Source: Nostoc sp. C052 (GTDB lineage: Bacteria > Cyanobacteriota > Cyanobacteriia > Cyanobacteriales > Nostocaceae). From it: 64,000 nt of DNA. Shown here one piece after another: positions 1-9,409 of this stretch; position 1 is the stretch's first letter; every line of letters starts with the position of its first letter. The notes beneath the pieces are model-generated. The model was not told where the DNA came from, ran no database searches, and was given only the letters and a program-made list of their open reading frames with translations. The stretch covers positions 1 to 64,000 of the forward strand of contig NZ_CP040273.1 of the NCBI RefSeq assembly GCF_013393905.1, given 5' to 3'. The translations under genes were made by a program, and so were the position numbers.

Positions 1-3000
1 ATGAACCATACCCCTAAGAAAACGGGGGAAAGGTTAAAGGGAAAAGGGAAAAGGGATGGGGAAGAGTTAACAAATTCTTCCTCCCCTTCCCCTTTGCCCC
101 TTCCCCTTGACCCAGGCGCAGCCTCTTCAACTGAATACCCAAACAACCTCACGGCAGCGGAATACCATGAGTTGTTAGCTGGTAGCGCCATTCATCCGGC
201 GTTGATTAAGCGCAACTTCTTTCACGTTGAGGGAGAATCAGTTTATGATTTCCTGTTCATATCTGATAAAATCCCACGTAAGAATGCAGGGCGAGTCACC
301 GATGGATACTTAAAGCTGTATCAGCATTTGCTGTTGGGTGGGACGTGGATTCAATCACTTGACCCATTCAAGAACTGGCAACCAATGGAGTGGGGAAGGA
401 TCAAGCCCAACTTTCCTCGTATTGATTGGCAAAAAGGGAAACCCGTCAAATACGAGTCGCCCCCCAAAACCCCCAACCGCGTTACCTACTTTGATGTCGC
501 TAACCCCATCCAGGACTTAGTTGCAAAGCGTTATTTAATTAAGCGCTATCATTCACTTTTAGCATTGCGCTTACTGGATCAACTTAATCCACTAATATTT
601 TGGGAGTGGGTGAAACAGCATCCAGAAATTCCGATTATCTTATGTGAGGGTGAGAAGAAAGCCGCTTGCTTGCTTAGTTTAGGGTTTGTAGCGATCGCAC
701 TTCCGGGAATTTGGAATGGTCGCGTGGGCAAACAGGATTTTGATGAACGGTTGCATCCTGACTTAGTACCAATGGCTCAGGCGGGACGCAAGTTCATTAT
801 TTTATTCGACTACGAAACTTCTTCTAAAACCAGGTGGTCGGTGTTTCAAGCCACTGTTCGGACTGCAAAAGCAATCGAATCGGCTGGTTCTGAATGTGAA
901 GTTGCATTACTGCCGGGGCCAGAAAAAGGCGTTGATGATTTTGTTGTGGCGCGGGGCGAAGATGCTAACGCTTTGCTGACCGCAATCATCGATGATGCTA
1001 AATCACTTGCTGATTACAAGCGCTCGTATCGGGCTAAAAAATGGGGGTTAAGCAAGTACCAGCCGGATGTCACTGTTAATGTCAAGTATCTCTCTGAGGC
1101 TTTGTGTATTCCTGAACTTGAAGAAAAATGCTTGAGAGTGCCTGAGCTTTATGAGCTTGAAAAGGAACAACTTTTCACGCCATCTATAAAAGGACATCAA
1201 AGAAAGAAGAAGTCTACGGATTCTGGCGAAGTTGATTCATCCAAATCGAAGAAATCCCCTACCTTTAATTTCCCAAAATCAGGACTAGTCGTACTCTGGA
1301 GCGACATGGGTACAGGCAAAACTGAACTCATGCGCTGGTGGCGTGACCAAAACCCCGACGCGCGGTTCCTCAACAATGGGCATCGGGTTAACTTGCTGAA
1401 AAATCTTGCCGAACGCTTGCGGACGGCGATGTATTCAGACTTGGGTTACACAGGTTTAGCCCAGGCCCAAGCCCTTAGTATTACTATTGACAGCTTGCAT
1501 AAGCTGAATACTCAGTCTCTCACCTACGGCTGCATATTTATAGATGAAGCCTGCCAATACCTTACCCACTTACTACATAGTAATACTTGCAAACAACATC
1601 GCGCCGCCATTTTGGAGGTACTGGAATATATAGTATACAATGCGCCACTGGTCGTCATCGCTGATGCACACATGGATGATTTAACGGTAAACTTCTTTCT
1701 TGCAATGCGACCAAAAGGTGAAGTCCCGTACATCATTAAAAACGAGTGGCGAAACGGTTCACGCACAATTTATTGGTACGAGGGGGATAATTCTAGCGCC
1801 ATAGTCGCCCAAATCTCGGCAGCGTTGATGCTTGGAGAAAAAGTTATGGTTGCCAGCGACAGTAAGCGTTTCATCAAAAAACTCGACAAATCCTTTACTA
1901 TCAAGTACGAAGAATCTAACTCCGAAAAATCACATACACAAAAAAAATGTCGTATCTGGTCGGTTCACTCTGACAATTCTGGCAGTGATGAGAATGTCGC
2001 TTTCATTAAAGATATCACCAACGCCGTCAAAAACTTTGATGCCTTGTTCACCTCTCCCAGTCTCGGTACTGGTGTTGATATTTCTGAGTATCATTTTGAC
2101 CTAGTATTTGGTGTCTTTCACGGCGTTTCCCAAACTGCTACTGAATGCGCCCAGCAGTTGTACCGCTATCGCCCGAAAGTCCCGTTTCATATTTGGGTGG
2201 CCCCGCGTCCTCCCTTTGGTTACAAGGATACTAACGCATCCAAGATTAAAGAGCGCTTGCTCCAAACCAATGAAATGACCGCTTTTCTGTTGCGAATTGA
2301 CAGAGAAACGGGTAAGCGGGGAGCGGAGAAAGATTGGGCGCTTGAGGCTTACTGCCAAATTATGGCTAACCGCCACTATTCTCTGAATAATTTGCGCGAT
2401 GACTTGCGATCGCTTCTCACAGAAATGGGCAATACATTTATATATGTGGGCAGTGATTCAGATCCTCAATCTCTTGAAAGTCTTAAAGCAGCAGCACAAG
2501 CTTTGGATCGTGCCCACAATTCGGCTGTTGCCAAGGCCAAGAATATTACTTTGAGCGAGTACCGTGCCCGTCAGAGCAAAGATTACCTTGACCCTAGCGA
2601 AATTTTTGAATGCGAAAAATTCCGCATTTCTGATTCTTACGGCATCGAAGTAACCGAATCACTCGTAGAAATGGATAAAGGTGGTCGCTTAATTAGAGCG
2701 ATCGCCGGACTTGAGGCCATTTTAGCCCCACCCGAAGAATCGTTTACTGACCCCAAAACCGGGCAAAATTATCCTACACCACCAACAATTGTCACCCAAA
2801 AAGACCGCAATGAGCGGGACAATTTACCTTTGTGCATCGACTGGGGCAATTACTCGGCACGCTGGCTGGCTAGATTTAACCTGGGACTGCATCAAATTCT
2901 CACTTCTTTAGTTGCAGGTGAGGAAGTTACTGCCGACGATTCCACCTTACTCAAGATGAGGGAGATCGCTATACATTGTGCTGCTCACGTCAAAGCAATT

Positions 3001-3570
3001 CTTGGGTTTACTATTCCCAGTGACTGTAAGCCTATTTGGTTGCTAGGAACTCTTATAGAACAGCTGGGGCTAAAGTTGACCTTCCGTAAACAGGGTAAAC
3101 GGGGGCAACAGGTGAAACTTTTCTCTTTATCTAAAGAGGAATTAGAATTTGCAATGCATGTAATTGCTCATCGTGAAACGAAGCGTAATCAAAAAGAAAA
3201 TCGAACCTATTATGCGACCCAAACCCCTGCTGCGTATAGTGTAAACCCCAATCAGCAGCCCGTATCCACCCCCCCCCCTAATGCTATAGGGAACTCCCAT
3301 TGCCAGGGGGAGGATACTACCGAATTTGAGTCGCCTCCGACCGATCGCACTACCTTACTCCACTGCGTAGAAATACTTCGCTCTGGTATTTCTCGTGGAG
3401 TTGAGGCAATTAAAGGCATTCTCAAGCGATGGCAGAGTCATTTGCGTTGGGAGACGGTGCTGGAACTTGAAGCGATCGCGGCAAATGAACTGCGACTTGT
3501 GGAATCTCTTGTCCCGGAATTTTATGAATGGCTCTTGGAAGAAGTGTTGCCTATGGAGGGGGCTGGCTAG
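1..3570 (+). CDS. CyRepA1-like plasmid replication initiator (DUF3854 plus helicase-like ATPase)
   Basis: Probable plasmid replication initiator of the cyanobacterial CyRepA1 type (the family of pSYSA Slr7037). The DUF3854 primase-like part spans about residues 55-340, with CEGEKK at 215-220, LFDYE at 268-272 and GVDDF at 310-314, a Toprim-like arrangement. A P-loop ATPase follows: SDMGTGKT at 434-441 and IDEACQ at 514-519, then helicase-like sequence (SLGTGVDIS near 683) and a variable C terminus. The frame is already open at base 1 of the window, so the true start may lie upstream. The first ~40 residues are low complexity and are encoded by a G-rich dispersed repeat rather than by the conserved domain. 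A decayed relative of its C terminus lies near 8.15 kb. The family assignment is from memory of motifs and architecture. Confidence 0.8.
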   Translation: MNHTPKKTGERLKGKGKRDGEELTNSSSPSPLPLPLDPGAASSTEYPNNLTAAEYHELLAGSAIHPALIKRNFFHVEGESVYDFLFISDKIPRKNAGRVTDGYLKLYQHLLLGGTWIQSLDPFKNWQPMEWGRIKPNFPRIDWQKGKPVKYESPPKTPNRVTYFDVANPIQDLVAKRYLIKRYHSLLALRLLDQLNPLIFWEWVKQHPEIPIILCEGEKKAACLLSLGFVAIALPGIWNGRVGKQDFDERLHPDLVPMAQAGRKFIILFDYETSSKTRWSVFQATVRTAKAIESAGSECEVALLPGPEKGVDDFVVARGEDANALLTAIIDDAKSLADYKRSYRAKKWGLSKYQPDVTVNVKYLSEALCIPELEEKCLRVPELYELEKEQLFTPSIKGHQRKKKSTDSGEVDSSKSKKSPTFNFPKSGLVVLWSDMGTGKTELMRWWRDQNPDARFLNNGHRVNLLKNLAERLRTAMYSDLGYTGLAQAQALSITIDSLHKLNTQSLTYGCIFIDEACQYLTHLLHSNTCKQHRAAILEVLEYIVYNAPLVVIADAHMDDLTVNFFLAMRPKGEVPYIIKNEWRNGSRTIYWYEGDNSSAIVAQISAALMLGEKVMVASDSKRFIKKLDKSFTIKYEESNSEKSHTQKKCRIWSVHSDNSGSDENVAFIKDITNAVKNFDALFTSPSLGTGVDISEYHFDLVFGVFHGVSQTATECAQQLYRYRPKVPFHIWVAPRPPFGYKDTNASKIKERLLQTNEMTAFLLRIDRETGKRGAEKDWALEAYCQIMANRHYSLNNLRDDLRSLLTEMGNTFIYVGSDSDPQSLESLKAAAQALDRAHNSAVAKAKNITLSEYRARQSKDYLDPSEIFECEKFRISDSYGIEVTESLVEMDKGGRLIRAIAGLEAILAPPEESFTDPKTGQNYPTPPTIVTQKDRNERDNLPLCIDWGNYSARWLARFNLGLHQILTSLVAGEEVTADDSTLLKMREIAIHCAAHVKAILGFTIPSDCKPIWLLGTLIEQLGLKLTFRKQGKRGQQVKLFSLSKEELEFAMHVIAHRETKRNQKENRTYYATQTPAAYSVNPNQQPVSTPPPNAIGNSHCQGEDTTEFESPPTDRTTLLHCVEILRSGISRGVEAIKGILKRWQSHLRWETVLELEAIAANELRLVESLVPEFYEWLLEEVLPMEGAG
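21..118. repeat. GGGGAAA-type inverted repeat inside the initiator 5' end
   Basis: A purine-rich run (GGGGAAAGGTTAAAGGG and similar) is followed by its pyrimidine-rich counterpart after about 12 bases. It matches the repeats near 5175-5240 and 14834-15046. Here it is translated as part of the initiator and gives a Lys/Gly-rich then Ser/Pro/Leu-rich N terminus. Either the element inserted in the gene or the annotated start is too far upstream. Confidence 0.6.
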
Positions 3571-3691
3571 GGAAAAACCCCTTTGGCATTTGAAAGCAGT
3601 TTTTCTGCTTAGTTTCCAGTAGCAATCGATGCCACTGGTTCTTATTTGTGCTGCATTCTCACTGGTTAAAATCTTAGAGTTTGTGTAAATG

Positions 3692-4621
3692 TCAAAGATC
3701 CATCAAGTTCAAAGCGCTACTGTCATTAGGTCTAGCTTTGAGATAGCGATCGGTGATGGCTAAATTGGCATGACCCAAAGTTTCTTTCACCAATACAGGA
3801 TTAGTCCCGCGCTCAATAGCGTGAGAACCGTGGGCATGACGTAACCAGTGAGCAGAAACCAGTTCGCTTAATCCAGCTTCTTGTGCAATTGCTTTGACAA
3901 TCGGGTGCAAGTTTTGACGGTCGAGATGTCCCCCTTTTTGACTTCGGAACACTGCGTCTGTAGATAAAGCTTGACCTTTGAACTCCATTAGTTCCGCCCA
4001 CAGCTTCGGCTTAATGAGAATTGTGCGATTTTTGCTCCCCTTGGCTTTTCGCACGTACACTTGACCACTCTCACCACGGGGTGTCAAATCTCCCCAAGTC
4101 AGATCACAGATTTCACTTGCCCGTAAGCCTGCCTGATACAGGAGTTTGATAATTAACAAATTACGTAGGGCTGTGTACTGGCGCTTAGGAGTTTTAGCAT
4201 CAGCTAAATGCTTAGAAGCTGCCCGTATCAACAATTTAATATCAGCTTCGTCTAAATAGCGTTCGTTGATTACATCTGGCAATTCACCCAGTTTTAGTGC
4301 CATACCTACATTAAAAGGGAGATATCCAATTTTATGAGCGAAACTAATCAAGCTTTTAGCACAAGCTATGTATATCCGCTTTGTGCTTTCGGCATTGCCC
4401 CCAAAAGAACTAGCGTATTCTACCAAGTCTTCATAAGTCACTTTTTTGAGCGGCTTGTCCAGAAAATCCAGAAATCGCCTAGTGTATCGCTGGTAAGCCC
4501 GAATAGAAGACGACGCTTTTCCCTCCAGCCACAGCGCAATCAACTTCGCCTCCGCCTGCGCTACTGGCAAGGAAGCGATCGCCTTTCTATGCGCTGTTAT
4601 ATGGACAAGAGAGAGCGTCAT
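3692..4621 (-). CDS. Tyrosine recombinase / integrase (XerC/D-like)
   Basis: Site-specific tyrosine recombinase of 309 residues, probably for dimer resolution or integration of the plasmid. The N-terminal SAM-like core-binding domain is followed by the catalytic domain. Visible catalytic residues, counted from the chosen start, are Arg167 (AGLRASE), the Lys region KAKGSKNR near 192-199, His258-x-x-Arg261 (HWLRH), His284 (LGHANL) and the nucleophile Tyr293 (TDRYL), so the enzyme looks intact. The start at 4621 is preferred over one 10 codons upstream because GGGAG lies 8 bases before it. It converges on the initiator gene, and its upstream region holds a perfect 13-bp inverted repeat that may bind a regulator. 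Confidence 0.9.
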   Translation of the reverse strand: MTLSLVHITAHRKAIASLPVAQAEAKLIALWLEGKASSSIRAYQRYTRRFLDFLDKPLKKVTYEDLVEYASSFGGNAESTKRIYIACAKSLISFAHKIGYLPFNVGMALKLGELPDVINERYLDEADIKLLIRAASKHLADAKTPKRQYTALRNLLIIKLLYQAGLRASEICDLTWGDLTPRGESGQVYVRKAKGSKNRTILIKPKLWAELMEFKGQALSTDAVFRSQKGGHLDRQNLHPIVKAIAQEAGLSELVSAHWLRHAHGSHAIERGTNPVLVKETLGHANLAITDRYLKARPNDSSALNLMDL

Positions 4622-4636
4622 TTTTATTACTCCCTT

Positions 4637-4687
4637 AAAAATCAGACACAATCATAGTTTCGTCTGGTTTTATAGTGTCTGATTTTT
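4637..4687. promoter_or_regulatory. 13-bp inverted repeat upstream of the recombinase gene
   Basis: AAAAATCAGACAC at 4637-4649 is mirrored by GTGTCTGATTTTT at 4675-4687, a perfect 13-bp inverted repeat with a 25-base spacer. It lies directly in front of the recombinase start and overlaps where its leader and promoter should be. Possible operator or recombinase core site; function is inferred from position only. Confidence 0.45.
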
Positions 4688-4848
4688 ATTGTCCTTTAAA
4701 ATGGGCGTTTCAACTCACTCTCAAGCGAATGAAAATTTCTCGATTTTTGCGTATAGTACACCTCTAATACTGAGGAGCGTGACAAACACAATACTGTTAT
4801 GCAATTGTTCAGCAGGGTATTTATTTTGAAAAGCCTAAAAGTAGGTGA

Positions 4849-4994
4849 AAAAAATAAACTAAAAATGACTTTATAGTTAATAAATGATATAAGAGGTCAA
4901 AGAGCGTCCTCCAAAGTTTATTTACGCCGCAGTGTACTGCTTTTTCAGCGCTATCACGCCATAAAACTATAGAGTCATTTTTAGTTTATTTTTT
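4849..4994. repeat. 146-bp element with 30-bp inverted arms
   Basis: The arms at 4849-4878 and 4965-4994 are reverse complements at 29 of 30 positions (arm begins AAAAAATAAACTAAAAATGA). The 86 bases between encode no protein. No obvious target-site duplication flanks it. It could be a MITE, a recombination site for the adjacent integrase, or a replication-control hairpin. The rest of 4688-5065 shows no gene. Confidence 0.65.
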
Positions 4995-5174
4995 GAGAGT
5001 GGTTTGATTGCTTTGTGTTTAAGACACTTTTTTCTAGAACTGCAAACGGGAGCTAGAGAAGTAGTTTCTCAAGAATTGCCAAGGCACTTACCAGTAATGA
5101 AATGCCCCGCCGTCGCTTACCAGACACGGGGCGAAAGCACAGCTAGTAGTCTGCCAACCCCAAAATGCTAAGTG

Positions 5175-5240
5175 AGGACTGGGGAAAGGGAAAAGGGTAA
5201 GGGATTTAAAACCTTTACCCATTCCCCCTTCCCCTTTACC
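5175..5240. repeat. GGGGAAA-type inverted repeat
   Basis: A G/A-rich stretch (GGGGAAAGGGAAAAGGGTAA) is followed after a short AT-rich loop by its C/T-rich complement ending in CCCTTTACCCC. Same family as those at 21-118 and 14834-15046. The wider intergenic stretch 5000-5339 also holds GC-rich inverted segments around 5105-5150 and 5240-5270, but no gene. Confidence 0.6.
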
Positions 5241-5339
5241 CCGCTTTCGTGACGAAAGCGACCTACTAGCTACCAGATTTCTCACTCTTGATTGAGAGCA
5301 ACAACCGCAAGCCGGGTGAAATTGTTAAGTTGAACATTT

Positions 5340-7466
5340 CTAAATTGCAATCGTCGGGTGCAAAAAAGCGCTTTCCAACCGCTGCTGTAATCGTGTATAT
5401 CGCAGTTGGCCGTCACTAGAACGCAAAGCCTTGGATATCGCTTTCTTGGAACCAACGACAATCGCTAACTGCTTGGCACAAGTTAATGCTGTGTACAACT
5501 GTTTACGAGACAACATCATATAAGGCTGCGTATAAATTGGCAGAATTACTACCGGATATTCTGAACCCTGGCTTTGATGAATGGTGAAGCTCCAGGCGAG
5601 GGCAATTTGATTTAAGTCTGCTCTGGTTCTAACGACAGTATGCTTACCATACTGTACAGTAACTTCCATCTCTTCAGGATCAATGGCCTTGATAATTCCG
5701 AAGTCGCCATTAAACAGTTCGTGATTATAATCATTAGTCAGTTGAATGATCCGATCGCCTTCTCGTAATAAATTCCCCCCCCTGGTAATCTCTACTTTGT
5801 CGGGACTGGGCGGATTAATCAACTGCTGCAATACGGTATTGAGGTTACGAGTCCCAAGCAAACCGCGCGAGGTGGGGCAAAGCACTTGCACATCAGTAGC
5901 TAGATTGTAACCCAGGCGGGGAATCAAGTCTGTAATGATTTCGGATATTGCTTTAACACCATGTTTGGGGTGATGACCGCCGCCGTGCCACAGACATTCA
6001 GACACGGGATTATCGGAAATCAGTTCAATTGTGGGAAACTGGCTTCGGTTAATTTGGTGAGCAGCGGTGATAATTGCGCTCTGTTGGGCTTGCCTAAATA
6101 CCTTGGTCAACCGCACCACCGGAACGTGACCAGAATTAATCAAGTCAGCAAGGATTTGACCGGGCCCGACAGAGGGTAACTGGTCAATGTCACCCACTAG
6201 CAGTAGTTGGGAACCGTATTGTATCGCCTTTACCAAAGAAGATGCCAGAAACAAATCGAGCATACTAGCTTCTAGCGCGACAATTGCGGTATGGGGTAAA
6301 GGGTTTTGATTATCGCGTAAGAAGCCCATTGTCTTTGGGTCAAATTCCAACAAGCAGTGTATCGTCTTGGCTTCGAGTTGTGTGATTTGACTCAGGCGTT
6401 GAGCAGCGCGTCCAGTTGGCGCAGCTAAGGCGATAGATTTGCCCATTGCTTTCCACAGAGAGACTATGGTCTGGGTGGTGAAAGTTTTACCGCAACCGGG
6501 GCCACCAGTAAGAATCATTACCTTTGAATATGCAGCCATTTCTACCGCTAGCCGTTGCTGTGGTGAAAGTTTGATTTTATGACTCTTGGTGAAGCGCTCA
6601 ATCCAGGCGCGAACAGGAGGCATATCTTGTGCAACTGGTTGGCAAAATCTAGATTGTATTAATTGAGCAAGGTTCTGTTCGGTGTGAAAGTAGGTTGGTA
6701 GATAACATAGCAGGGTTTGGTCTGAGCTTTTCTCGCGGATTAAGTCATCCTTGAGTGCCATGTCTTTGATAATATCAGCGAGGGCATCTTCTTCGGGTGT
6801 GTGATCTGCTGTAGTCAGCAGTTTGATCACATTCTCAATGAGTTTTGGCTGGGGTAAATAGCAATGCCCATCGGCAGCAGCTTCGTTCAAAACATGAATT
6901 AAACCAGCACGGTAACGGAACTGACTATCAGGCGCAACTCCTAAATAAAAGGCAATTTTATCAGCTCTCAGAAAACCAATACCGTAGATGTCAGCAGCTA
7001 ACTGGTAGGGATTGCTGGTGAGAGTAGCGAGTGCTTCATCCTTGTACTGCCTGTAAATTTTGACTGTATAAGTAGTAGAAATGCCATGACTGTGGAGAAA
7101 TAGCATTAAATAGATGTAAGAGATGTAAGAAAATAAAATAAAAATAAGTTGATAGCTAAATAAAGAGATTTTGAATTGAAGCAGGGACTTGATATTTGGG
7201 TTATGCCATCGGCGACGGCGACCCGGACGCGAACAATCCCACAAACTATCGAGTTTGCCCCAGTACCAGCGATGAATTGTGTCGCGTACAGTCTGTGGAT
7301 GCCATTTTAAATATTGTGCGATCTTTAGCACTGTCCATCCTGCTGCTGATAAGCGTAGTACAGTGGCACGACTTTGAGTTCTTGGTGGTATACCTTTTGC
7401 TTGAGTGAGTGCTAGTAGGGCTTGATCTTCTATTGGTGACAGGTCAACTTTTAAAGGCGCTGGCAT
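5340..7466 (-). CDS. RecD2-like helicase, 5' end replaced by a transposase remnant
   Basis: This 708-residue frame is a chimera. Residues 1 to about 92 are an IS630-type transposase N terminus (helix-turn-helix around RATVLRLSAAGWTVLKIAQ). Residues about 93-116 are hydrophobic filler. From MLFLHSHGIS (position 7106) the sequence is RecD2: helix-hairpin-helix (YGIGFLRADKIA), Walker A GGPGCGKT at 321-328, a Walker B-like LLVGDIDQLPS, and C-terminal helicase motifs including AWSFTIHQSQGSEY. RecD2 helicases are usually 700-750 residues, so roughly the first 170 (the N-terminal domain) are missing. The helicase core looks intact. Whether the chimera is translated from 7466, from 7106 or not at all is not visible. 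Confidence 0.8.
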   Translation of the reverse strand: MPAPLKVDLSPIEDQALLALTQAKGIPPRTQSRATVLRLSAAGWTVLKIAQYLKWHPQTVRDTIHRWYWGKLDSLWDCSRPGRRRRWHNPNIKSLLQFKISLFSYQLIFILFSYISYIYLMLFLHSHGISTTYTVKIYRQYKDEALATLTSNPYQLAADIYGIGFLRADKIAFYLGVAPDSQFRYRAGLIHVLNEAAADGHCYLPQPKLIENVIKLLTTADHTPEEDALADIIKDMALKDDLIREKSSDQTLLCYLPTYFHTEQNLAQLIQSRFCQPVAQDMPPVRAWIERFTKSHKIKLSPQQRLAVEMAAYSKVMILTGGPGCGKTFTTQTIVSLWKAMGKSIALAAPTGRAAQRLSQITQLEAKTIHCLLEFDPKTMGFLRDNQNPLPHTAIVALEASMLDLFLASSLVKAIQYGSQLLLVGDIDQLPSVGPGQILADLINSGHVPVVRLTKVFRQAQQSAIITAAHQINRSQFPTIELISDNPVSECLWHGGGHHPKHGVKAISEIITDLIPRLGYNLATDVQVLCPTSRGLLGTRNLNTVLQQLINPPSPDKVEITRGGNLLREGDRIIQLTNDYNHELFNGDFGIIKAIDPEEMEVTVQYGKHTVVRTRADLNQIALAWSFTIHQSQGSEYPVVILPIYTQPYMMLSRKQLYTALTCAKQLAIVVGSKKAISKALRSSDGQLRYTRLQQRLESAFLHPTIAI
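7190..7466 (-). mobile_element. IS630-like transposase 5' remnant
   Basis: Translation gives an N-terminal winged HTH typical of IS630/Tc1-type transposases, with SRATVLRLSAAGWTVLKIAQ followed by WHPQTVRDTIHRW. The DDE catalytic domain is absent: the frame runs straight into AT-rich sequence and then RecD2. It is an insertion remnant that truncated recD2. Confidence 0.7.
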
Positions 7467-8149
7467 CTTGATCAGGGGTAAAAATATTTACGACTAAAAG
7501 AGATTATCCCAACTTGATGTGCCATTTTACTTTATCGAATTCTATTTACGAAGATGCTCCCTAATGGGCGAAGGAACTTTAGGTGATTGCGAGTTAGTTT
7601 ATGATGTCGTAAATTACACAGTTAAAAATGCAAGTTTAACATGGAATGAAGTTCCTGTACTGTATCATGATACTTATCTAGGTAAAAAAATAAGTTGATG
7701 GTAGGTTCATTTAGCCTATTTACCTAGATGAGTATAATGCAGAAAGTTTTACTGCATAGCGGTGCCTACAGTAATTAGAATTGCGTAAACTAAAGTGTTT
7801 TAGATTACAAAGATACAGTTATACAGAGGGCATAAGGGAAGGCACAGACATCGTTTGGTATGGTGGTCTGCAAATTCCCGCTCCTTTTAACACCCTCGAT
7901 CTTGGCTCATATAAAGGATTAGTTTTTGAGAATAATAATTAAGTTTTTGCCGACCAATGGTCGGCAAATTGCGATTTTCATAGAGCGATCAGCTACGCTC
8001 TTGCGGTTACGCCATCCCTTAGTATAAGCATGAAGTAATCAATGACTGCAAAACTTAAGTATAAAAAACTACAAGATTTTGCTAAATAACTGATGTGCGT
8101 GAGCAAAACTATTTACTGGCTGAATTAACTTAGAAACGGCGATCGCTGT
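7467..8149. other. Intergenic region with short gene relics
   Basis: No intact gene. A 44-codon frame at 7564-7698 (starts MGEGTLGDCELVYDVV, ends at TGA) and a frame ending near 7942 (contains EGTDIVWYGGLQIPAPF, LDLGSYKG) have protein-like composition and look like pieces of decayed genes. A short stem from 7980 (AGAGCGATCAGCTACGCTCT) is a common cyanobacterial spacer motif. Confidence 0.3.
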
Positions 8150-8433
8150 TGACTGCGCTGCTCACATCAAAAATTTTGGGTTTCACTGTTCCTTCTGACC
8201 CCAAACCGATTTGGCTGTTGGGGTTGTTGTTAGACCAACTGGGGTTAAAGTTAACTTACCGCTTGCAGGGGACAAGGGGTCAACAAGTTAAATTGTTTTC
8301 TTTATCTAAGAAAGAATAAGACAATACTTGCGTTGGTTGGTTGTGGTGGAGATGGAGGAAGTTGCCGCGACTGAACTGCGATCTAAGGAAGCGACTGTGC
8401 CTGATGTTTACGATTGCGTCTTCTTCCATTCGT
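8150..8433 (+). pseudogene. Decayed C-terminal fragment of a CyRepA1-like initiator
   Basis: Translated in pieces, this matches the C terminus of the initiator at 1-3570. CAAHIKNFGF, then after a frameshift near 8182 TVPSDPKPIWLLG, LGLKLTYRLQGTRGQQVK and LFSLSKKE, parallel initiator residues about 995-1045. After a stop at 8319 and loss of the linker, LRWWLVVEMEEVAATELR parallels the initiator region near residue 1150. The divergence suggests a second, different initiator once sat here. It overlaps the 3' end of the lipoprotein gene. Confidence 0.75.
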
Positions 8434-9082
8434 CTAATGTTAAGCAAGTTTCCCCAGTGGGTATTAATCCTGTGGTTGCTGACACACCAAAATTTTTCAG
8501 CGCATAATTTTCTACTTCTGCGTCCTTGAAGGCAAGTTCTACTACTGTTTGTTTTTCCTGCTTTGACAGAGCTTCAATCTTTACGTTTGCTGCGGTAGGA
8601 ACAGGATTCGTTTTATCTCTGGTGAAATTTTTTACATTATAAAATTGCTCTTGTCCTGGTTTACCTGAGTTCAAGCATCCTTTAGACTTGACAAACAATC
8701 CTGTAGCCCAATAGCTATTAACAAAGTGTTGCTTATTAACAAACTGCACCCCATTAGCTGCCCAGACGTAAACGGGATCAACATATCCTTTAGTTTTGGG
8801 AATTTTAGTTTCGCTACATCTTACTCCATCCCGAAGACGACTTCTATAATCTCCGCATACCTTCCAAGTTATTCTATATAAGTTAGGTGTCTCTTCTACA
8901 TATTGCCTTATTTGCTCCTGTACTTCCTTATCTTTTTGGCTTTGCTCATCAGTTGCCGCCGCATAAGCCGGTTTTAAGTCATTCTCTGCCTGAGCAACCA
9001 AGTCTCTTTCAGACTGGCAAGCTCCTAAGCATAGTGCTACACCTATTGAAACAAGTGCTGTAAATATTTTTCTTGTACTCAT
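8408..9082 (-). CDS. Hypothetical lipoprotein
   Basis: A 224-residue exported protein of unknown function. From the chosen start (MSTRKIFTALVSIGVALCL) there is a signal peptide ending in the lipobox LGAC, so the mature protein should begin at a lipid-modified Cys. The start at 9082 is preferred over the longer frame because it has GGAG at the right distance and puts the signal peptide at the very N terminus. The mature part begins with a charged helical stretch and contains three further cysteines (VCGDYR, VRCSETK, KGCLNSG). No family recognised. Its last codons lie over the initiator remnant. Confidence 0.7.
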   Translation of the reverse strand: MSTRKIFTALVSIGVALCLGACQSERDLVAQAENDLKPAYAAATDEQSQKDKEVQEQIRQYVEETPNLYRITWKVCGDYRSRLRDGVRCSETKIPKTKGYVDPVYVWAANGVQFVNKQHFVNSYWATGLFVKSKGCLNSGKPGQEQFYNVKNFTRDKTNPVPTAANVKIEALSKQEKQTVVELAFKDAEVENYALKNFGVSATTGLIPTGETCLTLDEWKKTQS

Positions 9083-9113
9083 AAATACTCCAACAAATGA
9101 TGCGTGAAAATTG

Positions 9114-9245
9114 TAAGAATTCAGCACCCAGAAGTCAGAAGCCAGAATTTAAAAGCAATGAGCGTATAACTCTTCTATTGATTGAAAAGAATTCACTCTT
9201 CTGCAACATTCTGGCTCCTGACTCCTGAATTCTGACTCCTGACTG
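9114..9245. repeat. TAAGAATTCAG-type MITE-like repeat, copy 1
   Basis: Begins TAAGAATTCAG and ends in tandem TGACTCCTGA motifs. Its core (about 9136-9213, including AAAAGCAATGAGCGTATAAC) recurs nearly exactly at 16273-16352. Non-coding. Confidence 0.7.
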
Positions 9246-9409
9246 AAAATTAATTCCCAATTTCCTTGCTTGACCAAATATCTACTTCTAACAAATGCTG
9301 AATTACAAGCTGCAAGTATTATACATATTTGTTCTATACATGCACTCAAGTTTTAACAGTTTTTAGTGATGATGCAAAACATGGTGAGGTATCGAAGGTA
9401 AAGTTAAAC

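Noticed and set aside
5088..5285. 65-codon minus-strand frame
   Set aside because: Runs through GGGGAAA-type repeats and has the Lys/Gly/Phe/Pro composition of a repeat translation.
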